Shown piece by piece: positions 1 to 9,200 of a stretch of DNA of 64,000 nt. The notes under the pieces are model-generated. The model worked only from the letters and a program-made list of their open reading frames with translations, made no database searches and was not told the origin of the DNA. How positions within the stretch are numbered: the first letter of the stretch is position 1; each line of letters opens with the position of its first letter. A program made the translations under genes and the position numbers. Source of the DNA: Saprospiraceae bacterium (GTDB lineage Bacteria > Bacteroidota > Bacteroidia > Chitinophagales > Saprospiraceae); NCBI GenBank assembly GCA_029251525.1, contig JAQXDE010000016.1:62001-126000 (forward strand). The letters are read 5' to 3'.

Positions 1-842
1 AATTCTGATAGGGTATAATCATAAGCAACCCCGAATCCTATATTGTTGGTTTTGTAATGCAATAAAAAGTCAATAGAATCTCCAATTCCATCTCCACCAA
101 TTCGGTAGCTAGCACCAACAATAAAACTTTTATTAAAAACTAAACTAAGATTTAAATCCAAATCGAAAGGTGCATTTTTAACTACCTTCGCAAGTGCAGA
201 TGGACGTAAGGCAATTTTGTCATTAGACAAAGGAATTAGAGCTCCACCCGTTATATAAAAATGAGGAACTTCGACTGCAGCGAAAGAAGTTGTTTTATCA
301 ATTCCTATTGTGTTAGGAAAAAAATTAGGGACAGATAATCCAAAGAACATCTGTTTGACATTCATGAAAATTCCAGCACCCACGTTACCTAAGTATTTTT
401 GATCAAGATCATTATAGACGATTGATGGATCTCCCGTTTGCCGGATTAATTGATTTCTAAAATCAAGTCCAAAATATTTCATAGAACCTTGAATTCCAAC
501 TTGGACAGTTGTCTCCTCATCAATTTTAACCCTATATGCATAAGCCATTGAACCTGATAAAGCGTATGAAATTCCAATTCTATCATTTGAAATAGTTAAT
601 CCAAGCCCAACTCGCTTGCCAAGGGGAGAATGGAAACTAATTAATTTACTATCCGGAGCACCATCATAGCCAACCCATTGTTTTCGATAAAGTGCGAGCA
701 AGGAGGGATGTCCTTTAGACCCAGCAACAGCGGGATTTATAGACAAATTGTTATACATGAAATGAGTATAATGAGCTTCTTGTTGAGCCAACAATACTGT
801 TGATAAAGCCATTAAAACAAGTGTAAAAATTATATTTCTCAT
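1..842 (-). CDS. PorP/SprF family type IX secretion outer-membrane protein (3' end outside window)
   Basis: Reading leftward from the ATG at 842 gives a signal peptide (MRNIIFTLVLMALSTVLLAQ) followed by the hallmark start of the PorP/SprF family: QEAHYTHFMYNN, then NPAVAGSKGHPS and YRKQWVGYDGAP. About 280 residues are visible without a stop, so the C-terminus lies beyond base 1. Family members are outer-membrane beta-barrels that act with the type IX secretion system; SprF in Flavobacterium is needed to put the adhesin SprB on the surface. The start is only 42 bases after the stop of the giant CHU_C-tailed protein, so the two are almost certainly co-transcribed. That order, adhesin then SprF-like partner, matches sprB-sprF. 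I infer that this protein is the dedicated surface-delivery or anchoring partner of its upstream neighbour. Confidence 0.9.
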   Translation of the reverse strand, partial: MRNIIFTLVLMALSTVLLAQQEAHYTHFMYNNLSINPAVAGSKGHPSLLALYRKQWVGYDGAPDSKLISFHSPLGKRVGLGLTISNDRIGISYALSGSMAYAYRVKIDEETTVQVGIQGSMKYFGLDFRNQLIRQTGDPSIVYNDLDQKYLGNVGAGIFMNVKQMFFGLSVPNFFPNTIGIDKTTSFAAVEVPHFYITGGALIPLSNDKIALRPSALAKVVKNAPFDLDLNLSLVFNKSFIVGASYRIGGDGIGDSIDFLLHYKTNNIGFGVAYDYTLSE

Positions 843-884
843 TTTTAAATATTTTAATTTTGGAGATTACTTTTTTAATATTTT

Positions 885-3800
885 TTATCTGTAAATGTTG
901 ACTGTTCCTTTAAAAGGATCTGGATCATTTTCAGTTGTTTTGAAGATATAAAAGTAAGTTCCATCAGGTAGATCCTCATTGTTGTACGTACCTTGCCAGT
1001 CATTGTTGTAAGGAGCAGCTCTGTATACTTCATCTCCCCATCTGTTAAATATAACCACCTCGTTGTTAGGACTGTTTTTTATGCATGAAATTTCCCAAGT
1101 ATCATTAAACCCATCACCATTAGGACTTATTACAGTTGGGATAATACATTCGTCCGTTTCAATTGAGAGGGTTACAATAGCCCACTGACAAACTTCCTCA
1201 TCTCCACAGTCCAAACATATTTCATAAATAAATTGATCATCTCCAAGGAATCCATTATAAGGTGTATAATTAAAAGTTCCGTCACCATTATTTTCTAGTT
1301 CTCCATTGCTGACATCAGAGGTAACATTAATTGTGAAAGTTCCTGGTAATGATCCAGAAATTGTATCGTTTGTAACTACAGAAAAATTATTTAAGCTAGT
1401 ATTTAACTCTACACCGAAAAGATCTGGGTTCACACTTGCTGGGGAACTAACGATTATTCCCTCACTTGTTGAACTTTCACAACCATTTACGATAACAGTA
1501 TAAGTATAAAGATTAAATCCATTTTGGCCTGGGATAATTGTTATTTCACTTTGATTTACATCTACTGGTAAACCAGGATCATTTCCAGTCGCGGTCCAAA
1601 TCATAGAATCTACAGGTATAGAAACACCAGTTAAGGTGCATGATTCATCAACACAAATGTGGTCTCCACAAGATGAAACTATAATAGGGGTGGTAGGAAT
1701 ATTTGTAATTTGGATGGTGTCACAAATTGTATTGGAACAACCACCTAATTCAAATACTTCTATACAGTAAACTCCTCCATTAGTTTCTGTCGCACCAGGA
1801 ATCATTGTATTTTGATCGTTACTAAAGACTATTCCGTCAGGGTTTGTCCAAATGAAACTATCAACTTGAGTTGCATTAGTTACTTGAACTGATAATGGAA
1901 TATCTGTAGAGCCATCGGTATTAACACAATTATTTGTAGTGGCAATAAAGGCTAATTCTGGACCTTGAGATACAACAACTGCAACGCTATCAACTGAGGT
2001 ACAATTGGTGAGTGGATCGGTTATAGTTACTATATATGTTCCTACATCCTGGAAAGTTAAATTATCCAGGAATGGATTCTGAGAAGAAGGAATCAATCTA
2101 TTAGGATTTGGTCCAGTCCAACTGTAAGTTGCTCCAGGAACTGATGTTGATGGATTTGCAAAAAGTTGAGTGCTACCAGCGGTGCAAACTGTGTCGGGCG
2201 AAGCTGTAACAATTAATCCTACAAATGAAGTAACAGAAATAATAGTTTCACAAATAACTGTATTGAAATTTCCTGATCCATCCATAGCAGTGAATTGAAT
2301 TATATGTTGCCCAATCCCAAAAGTAGAACCACTAGGTAATCCCAATGATTGAGTTATTGTTGGAATGCCACAATTATCATTTCCGGTAGGATTATCAAAT
2401 GTCAAGATTACAGAATCACATCCTATAGAAGTGATGTTTGTAATTAGATTATTTGGATCTATATTTACAGTTCCGCTAGTGGAAACAGAAACATTTGCAG
2501 GACAAAACACACTTGGTGCTTCAGAATCAGTAATGGTTATATTAAATGTGCAAGTGGATTCATTTCCACTAGCATCTGTAGCAGTACAAGTTACTGGAGT
2601 AGTTCCAACAGGGAAAGTATTCCCGGATGGAATATTACAAACTATAGTTGGATTTGAATCGCAATTATCTGTAGCGGTTGGCATATTCCAAATTACTGTA
2701 GCATTACAATTACTACCAGAGGATAAGGTAATATCAACTGGACAATCTGTAATAATAGGTGCTTCCATGTCGATTACAGTTATATTAAAAGAACAAGTGG
2801 ATTCATTTCCACTAGCATCTGTTGCTGTATAAGTTACAGTTGTTGTTCCAGCTGTAAAAGCAGTACCAAGGTCTGGAGAAACGACAACAGTTACATTATC
2901 ATCACAATTATCTGTTATTGTTGGGTCTATCCATGTTGCAACCGTATCGCAGTTGACACCTGAGGGAATTATCATATCAATCGGACAATTAGAAAATACT
3001 GGAACTTCTACATCATTCACAATAACATTGAATTGACATGAATCAATATTTCCAGCATTATCCTCAGCAAAATAAGTAACTACTGTCGTTCCGAATGGAA
3101 AAAAATCATTAGGAGTAAAGGTACTTGTTATTATCGGGTTAGTGTCGCAGTTATCAGTTGCGGTTGGAATGGTCCATGAGACATTAACACCACATGTAGG
3201 AACAGTCGAATTTATTGATATGTCCGGTGGACATGTTATCGATGGAGCAGAGGAATCAATCGCGGTGACAGTTTGATTGGCAACAGAAATATTTCCGGCC
3301 ATATCAACTGTTGACCAAGTTCGAGTTATTATTTGAGAACCTGGTATCGGACCAGGAGATACTGTTTCACTTACTAAACCTACAACAGTGACACCATCAC
3401 ATTGATCATTAGCAGAAAGTAATGCTGCAACTGGAATATTATCACACTCAACAGTAGTATCTGCAGGTACGTTGGATATTAATGGACCTTCTTGATCCGT
3501 AATAGTTACTTCAAATGTACAAGTTTCAGTTGCGCCAAAAATATCAGTAACAGTATAAACAACTGTAGATGTTCCTATGTTAAAGCTGAAATTTGAGATA
3601 TTTCCAATTCCAGATGCAGGTCCACTTGACCCAGTTATATCCCAAGAAATAGTATTTATATTATTAGTATTTGAAAGAATTGTCACGGGTAAATCTAAAT
3701 TTGCAGAGCAAATATTTGCATCGGTAGCTTGATTTAAATCTGAGGGGCATTCTATCATCAATTGATCTTGAATAACTGTAACATTAAAATTGCAGCTCAC

Positions 3801-5960
3801 ACTGTTTCCTCCAGAATCTGTTGAGGTGTACGTGACCGTAGTTGTACCTACTTCAAAAGTATTACCACTAGCATCACCGGTTCCAATTGTTGGAGTAGTA
3901 CCAAAAATTACATAACCTATAGTTGGAGTTTCACAGTTGTCAGTAGCAGTTGCTTCAATATTATTGACAACTATACTTGATCCACCACCTGAGTTAACAG
4001 TAACATCTGAAGGGCAAGTAATTATTGGGTCTGTATCATCAATAATTTCTATATTACCAGGTTCTGAGATTGCTGTTGGATTATTTGCAGGAAAAGAGGA
4101 TTGAGTTATCACTGAATAGGGAGTGGGTGCATTTATAAAATTAATATCATAATCATTTCCAGTAGTTTGATCAAGGATATTAAATTCTAAAACTAGAATA
4201 TTATCTCCATCAGTAAATGTAGTTGGATTATTGATGTCAAACCAGGAAAAGTTAAAATTCCCGTTAGCTACTTGACCTAATCCAGGTGTTCCATCTGGAT
4301 CAAAATTATCTTCTACAACTGAAACAAATTCTAATTTAGTAGGATCCCACTCTATTGTAAATTGAAGACCTATAACATCGAAGAAATTTTCGACTGGCAA
4401 ACCAAGGTTTACAGTACCTGCTTCGCAATTAACTTGAATACTATCAACATTAACGGTAATTATTCCTGGAACTTGGACTATAACATCAAAATTACAAACT
4501 GCTTGGTTTCCATCAAAGTCATTAACAGTATATTCTACATTGGTTGTTCCAATAGGAAATGTTGTACCACTTGCATCACCAGTCCCATTTCCTATATTAG
4601 TTGAAGTGGTAAGATCAGTTAGGATATAAGTAGTATCCATAATACCACAATTATCCGCTGCTATTGGAGCAATACCATTGACTATTGCATCTGTACCATT
4701 AGTTGAGTTTACGGTAATGTCAGCAGGACAAGTTATAGTTGGATCAATATTGTCGAATATATATATTGATCCATTAACCATAGAATATTCAGATGGATCA
4801 ATTGGGAGAAATGGAAAAACAGTTGAGGCATTATTAGTAAATTCATCTGTCCCGGGTACAAAAGTAACTGGAATGGTAATTCCTGCCGGAGAACTTATAT
4901 CAAACTCAATAGTAAATAAAATACCGTCTGGTAGGGAAACTTCTTCGGAATGATTCCATGAATAAACTAATTGACCATTGGAAATATTAGTAGTCCCAAA
5001 AGCAGTATTACCAACTGAAATAGCATAATTAGAGGTATCAATATATTGTAGAGCTGAAACTGGCCATGAAATAGTAAATTGACCACCACGGATATTATTA
5101 AAGTTAACAACATAAATGTTAATACTTGCAGTATTATTCTCACAATTAATTTGTAAGTTATTTTCTATCCCAACAGTCATAATTGTTGGGGCAGAAGTAT
5201 TGGTAACCACAACATCGAAAAAGCATGTCTCAGTATTTCCGCCAAAATCACTAACGGTATAAGTTACGGTTGTAGTTCCTATTTCAAAATCGACATTGTT
5301 GCTTACATCACCCGTTCCAACTCCCGTAGTTGCTCCAGATAAGTCATAACTGATAAAATCAATAGCGCAATTATCATTTGCTGTGGCTGCGGCTCCAGTT
5401 ATTTGAGTAGTCGTGCCACCACCTGTATCAAATGTAAGTGGACCCAACGGGCAAGTGATGGTTGGATCAGTTGTATCTGTTATAGTAAGAGATCCATCAG
5501 TTAAGGTATATTGCGTGTTATCAAGGGGGGTTCCATATTGAGTAATATTAATGAAGGTTGGTATATCATCAAATGAAAATACAGAAGTTTGACTTGCGTT
5601 TCCAATTAAATCAAAATTTAAGGTAACCATTGTCCCGTCTAAAATAGTGACAGTTCCACTTGTTGAAAACCAAGAAAAAGTTAGTGTTCCGTTAGCTATT
5701 CCGCTTTGTCCAAATGTAATAGGAGTTAATACACCACTTTCATTAATAGATGTCAATGTTAAAACTGTTGGATCCCAATGAAATGAATAATCGAAGGCAT
5801 TCATTTGAATAAAATCAGTTACATCGATATCAATGCTCAATGAGTTAGTGGCACAATCAACCGTGGTAGATTGAGATGTAAATTGAACAAAAGGTTGAGC
5901 AAAAGACTTTAGTGGCAAGGAAAAAAGCACTAGCAGTAAAAAGTATTGTAACTTCTTCAT
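885..5960 (-). CDS. Giant surface adhesin: three cohesin-like+HYR units, HYR array, Ig/cadherin-like domains, CHU_C type B sorting tail
   Basis: A secreted protein of about 1,691 residues. An upstream in-frame ATG exists at 6002, but the ATG at 5960 gives a clean signal peptide (MKKLQYFLLLVLFSLPLKSFAQ), so I prefer it. The mature part opens with three repeats of a cohesin-like beta-sandwich (roughly residues 35-160, 261-400 and 499-640; cores FHWDPTVLTL, FTISWPVSALQY, FTIEWDPTKLEF), each followed by one HYR domain (TITCP...DNC...GTTTVTYTVSD...C). A run of further HYR or HYR-like domains follows to about residue 1240, then Ig/PKD-like modules, a cadherin-like tandem domain (FNYTPYNGFLGDDQFIYE), and a final 90-residue CHU_C domain (ISPNGDGFNDTWEI, FNRWGDEVY). 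CHU_C tails direct type B T9SS export and need a SprF-like partner, which is encoded 42 bases downstream. The role is probably adhesion or gliding; ligand unknown. Confidence 0.9.
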   Translation of the reverse strand: MKKLQYFLLLVLFSLPLKSFAQPFVQFTSQSTTVDCATNSLSIDIDVTDFIQMNAFDYSFHWDPTVLTLTSINESGVLTPITFGQSGIANGTLTFSWFSTSGTVTILDGTMVTLNFDLIGNASQTSVFSFDDIPTFINITQYGTPLDNTQYTLTDGSLTITDTTDPTITCPLGPLTFDTGGGTTTQITGAAATANDNCAIDFISYDLSGATTGVGTGDVSNNVDFEIGTTTVTYTVSDFGGNTETCFFDVVVTNTSAPTIMTVGIENNLQINCENNTASINIYVVNFNNIRGGQFTISWPVSALQYIDTSNYAISVGNTAFGTTNISNGQLVYSWNHSEEVSLPDGILFTIEFDISSPAGITIPVTFVPGTDEFTNNASTVFPFLPIDPSEYSMVNGSIYIFDNIDPTITCPADITVNSTNGTDAIVNGIAPIAADNCGIMDTTYILTDLTTSTNIGNGTGDASGTTFPIGTTNVEYTVNDFDGNQAVCNFDVIVQVPGIITVNVDSIQVNCEAGTVNLGLPVENFFDVIGLQFTIEWDPTKLEFVSVVEDNFDPDGTPGLGQVANGNFNFSWFDINNPTTFTDGDNILVLEFNILDQTTGNDYDINFINAPTPYSVITQSSFPANNPTAISEPGNIEIIDDTDPIITCPSDVTVNSGGGSSIVVNNIEATATDNCETPTIGYVIFGTTPTIGTGDASGNTFEVGTTTVTYTSTDSGGNSVSCNFNVTVIQDQLMIECPSDLNQATDANICSANLDLPVTILSNTNNINTISWDITGSSGPASGIGNISNFSFNIGTSTVVYTVTDIFGATETCTFEVTITDQEGPLISNVPADTTVECDNIPVAALLSANDQCDGVTVVGLVSETVSPGPIPGSQIITRTWSTVDMAGNISVANQTVTAIDSSAPSITCPPDISINSTVPTCGVNVSWTIPTATDNCDTNPIITSTFTPNDFFPFGTTVVTYFAEDNAGNIDSCQFNVIVNDVEVPVFSNCPIDMIIPSGVNCDTVATWIDPTITDNCDDNVTVVVSPDLGTAFTAGTTTVTYTATDASGNESTCSFNITVIDMEAPIITDCPVDITLSSGSNCNATVIWNMPTATDNCDSNPTIVCNIPSGNTFPVGTTPVTCTATDASGNESTCTFNITITDSEAPSVFCPANVSVSTSGTVNIDPNNLITNITSIGCDSVILTFDNPTGNDNCGIPTITQSLGLPSGSTFGIGQHIIQFTAMDGSGNFNTVICETIISVTSFVGLIVTASPDTVCTAGSTQLFANPSTSVPGATYSWTGPNPNRLIPSSQNPFLDNLTFQDVGTYIVTITDPLTNCTSVDSVAVVVSQGPELAFIATTNNCVNTDGSTDIPLSVQVTNATQVDSFIWTNPDGIVFSNDQNTMIPGATETNGGVYCIEVFELGGCSNTICDTIQITNIPTTPIIVSSCGDHICVDESCTLTGVSIPVDSMIWTATGNDPGLPVDVNQSEITIIPGQNGFNLYTYTVIVNGCESSTSEGIIVSSPASVNPDLFGVELNTSLNNFSVVTNDTISGSLPGTFTINVTSDVSNGELENNGDGTFNYTPYNGFLGDDQFIYEICLDCGDEEVCQWAIVTLSIETDECIIPTVISPNGDGFNDTWEISCIKNSPNNEVVIFNRWGDEVYRAAPYNNDWQGTYNNEDLPDGTYFYIFKTTENDPDPFKGTVNIYR
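3770..5858 (-). repeat. Intragenic array: three [cohesin-like + HYR] units
   Basis: Three successive units of about 700 bases, each encoding one cohesin-like domain and one HYR domain, lie at the N-terminal end of the giant adhesin. The protein repeats are clear (DNC...GTGDASG...GTTTVTYT recurs in each HYR part) but have diverged, so this is an old domain duplication and not a recent DNA-level tandem repeat. Confidence 0.65.
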
Positions 5961-6144
5961 GTGTTGGGGAATTACCGATGGAATTAATTTTTTTGGAAAC
6001 ATGTTCGGTCGGGATTAATTAAAATTTAAATAAAGTCGAATATGATTGACTTAATATACGTGAAAGGGGAGAGGTAGGTTAGACCTCATCTCTTTTTTTT
6101 TGAAAAAAATAAGCTTTCAAGGTTTTGTTTCAACTTGTTAAAAT

Positions 6145-6183
6145 GTGAAAAATAAGCATGTTAAAAACACACTTATTTTTCAC
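6145..6183 (-). terminator. Hairpin terminator after the 1.9-k-residue HYR protein
   Basis: GTGAAAAATAAG at 6145-6156 pairs perfectly with CTTATTTTTCAC at 6172-6183, leaving a 15-base loop. It starts 22 bases past the stop of the leftward gene above it. In the leftward transcript the stem is followed by an A/T-rich stretch, consistent with termination between the two adhesin genes. Confidence 0.55.
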
Positions 6184-6204
6184 GATATAACTTATTGATA
6201 ATTT

Positions 6205-9200
6205 TTAATTAAGAATTATCATTTTCTTAGTGGCAAAGTGTTCAGCTGATCTAAGCTGATAGTACAAAACGCCAGTTGAAGATAAGTCGTTGCTTTGAAT
6301 TCTTACTTCGTTGTATCCTTTAGCGAAATCACCTTCAACAACTTTTAATACTCGACCCGAAATGTCTGAGATTGTCATTGTTGCGAAGCCTGCTTCCGGC
6401 AAATTGAAACTAATTAAAGTTTCACCATTAAAAGGATTAGGTCTGTTTTGATGTAATTCAAAATTAGTAGGCAAAGTAGCAGTAGGAGAGAAGAACGCTA
6501 AACTCACTTCTCCTGTTGCACCGCTTATCAATGAGCTTTGTGACTTTACAGTTCTTGAAGTTATATCAATTAATCCACTTAATGCATCTGCATTATCAAG
6601 AGCAGTGAACTGAAGAGTAAATAATACTTCATTAGAACTAACAGATTTTGGATTTCCATACCAAAGGGCTCCAATGATACCTTCTTCAACAGCATTCAAT
6701 CCTAATTTATTCCTATTAAACCCTTCCATAGCTCCTGGAACAATATCTTCGAAGGATAAGTAATTTTCGTCAAATTCTAAAGTAAATTGCCAAGCAATAA
6801 AGGCTGCATAGTCTCGTGCATATACAGGAATTGAAATTAGCTGACCATTAATCACTTTTTGATTTTCAGCACTCATTACAAGGTTTTCACCTGTTCGAGA
6901 ATCTACATCATTTGTAGTTAATGTATTTGTATTTAATCCACCGAAGATTTGTCCAACTTTTACTGCGATCCAATCTATATCTGTCATAGGTAATGAAGCA
7001 GGATTGTACATTCTGTTTTGATCTGCAGCAGGAACAACTGGTGCCATTGGCTGAGATGGTAAAGCTATTGATGGATCTAAATCGTAAGGATCAAGACTTA
7101 TTTCCGCATATTCTTTTTGGATAAATCTCCAAGGATTATATGCATCAATTACAGAGGAAGGTATTGGTGAAATTTCAGGATTTACAATAACATCCTGAAT
7201 CAATACTAAGTCAAGTGTAGTGATGGTACCACTTTGATTAACATCAGCAGCAACGTAATCATAAATTGATGAAAATGGAATGTTATTAACAATATGTTGC
7301 TGAATAAAGAACAAATCACTTGAGTTTACATCTCCATTATTTAACCAATTTGGATTGTCTTTTCTTGGATACAATTCCAATGCGACTCCGCCTGGAACAT
7401 TTGCAACTTGGACTGAATAATTTCCATTAAAATCAGTCATATCAGTGTCTGTCGTATCTGGAGAATTACTTATTAGGGGAAGTAGTTCTTGAACATTTAT
7501 TAAACTAGCATTCTCTAATCCTTGACCAGCAACTAAAGTTACTGTATCCAAATTATATGTATATGTATTTGGCATTGCTAAAAAGTTGGTATCAATACTA
7601 ATTGTATCAATTCTAGTTCTACTCCATGTACTTATATTTCCAGAAACAGGAAGTGTTGCATTATCACCAACTTCAAAGATTCCAATTGAATCAATACAAA
7701 GAGGTGGAGTATCGACTAAAATATCATTTCCATATTTTGTAGATAACTCATTTGCATAAGGATTTCCTGTAATAGAGAATGAGGTCATATCTCCAACAAC
7801 ACCAAGTGCATCTAATCTGAAGTTGAATAAAGTTTCACCATTAGGAATAGAAATTGGATCAGTAGAAGTATTAAACCAAGAAACAGAGAGTACTTTTCCA
7901 TCAACACTTATCTGATTGGTGAATGTTCCATTACAAATTAAATTTTGATTAACTCCACTAAGATTTGGAACATTAATCGTTACAGCACCACATAGGTTAG
8001 CTGCATCATCTTGTGCGAAAGTTGCAACAGTTTCATCATCTACTTGGATACTAAATTGGAACCCAATTACATTAGTAAAGTCAGTTGATGTATACGGTAT
8101 CTCAACTTCTCCATTTGCAGTTACATCATTCGATATAAAGCAAGTTGTCGGTGGAGTTACAATTAATGTAGTAGGTGTACAAGTTCCAACATTACCATGT
8201 ACGTCTGTAGCTTGGAGAGTTGGGGTGATTCCATCTGAAACTGGGTGTGAGCCAATATCACTAATACCAAAAGAAGTATTTCCAATCAATTCAATTGTCA
8301 TTATATCAGAACAATCATCAATACCATCATTTAACATAGCTGTTGTAGCAGTAGCAGTACCATCAGCTTCTAAAGTAATTATAAGAGGATCAGCACAAGT
8401 TACAACAGGATCATTATTGTCTTGGATAATGATAGTCGTTTCACAGAAGGTTGTATCTGTACTTCCAGGAACTGAAACAGATAATGTAATTGCGAATGTA
8501 CTTTGAGTTCCATCTGCTATTTGCGAACAGTAGAATACACTAGGAGAAACATCTAAATCTACAGTTGGAGAGCAATTATCAAAACTTCCATTGTCAATCA
8601 AAGAAATAATGGAGGCATCAATAATTATTGAATCTTGTCCATCTGGAATTCCAACTGTAATAGCATTACAAGCAGCAATTGGTGGTGTGTTATCAATTAC
8701 GTTAACATTGACGATATAAGAATCAGAATTTCCACAAGGATCTGTAACGGTATAAGTTACTTGAGTAGATCCAACAGGGTATGTTCCAGAGGCATCAGCA
8801 TCTCCTGTACCATTTCCATTATTTGTAATCGTAAGATCTGTGAAGTCAGCACAATTAGGAAGATCTGAGACTCCATCGGAGGTTAATTCTAATGTGACAA
8901 AGGCATCACAGGATCCCGCGTTTGAATTTACTGTAACAGAACTAGGAAACTCAGCAGGAACAAATATCGGTTCATCTTGATCCTGAACAGTTATAAACTG
9001 AAATAAATCAGTATTGTTTCCATTTACATCTGATACAGACCAGGCTCTAATAATTTCATAATTATAATGTTCACATAGAGATGTATTAGGTGATTGAAAA
9101 GATATTTCATTAAAAATAACATCTAAGGTTCCACAAGCATCACTTGCATTTATTTCTCCTATCCCTAATCCGATGGTTGGGGCAGTAGGAACAGCATCAC

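Noticed and set aside
2365-2832. + strand open frame of 155 codons with repeated segments
   Set aside because: It mirrors the HYR repeats of the antisense adhesin gene; the repetition is inherited from the real gene.
6060-6100. Imperfect hairpin followed by T-run on the + strand
   Set aside because: Genes on both sides read leftward, so a + strand terminator there has no gene to serve; the stem is also bulged.
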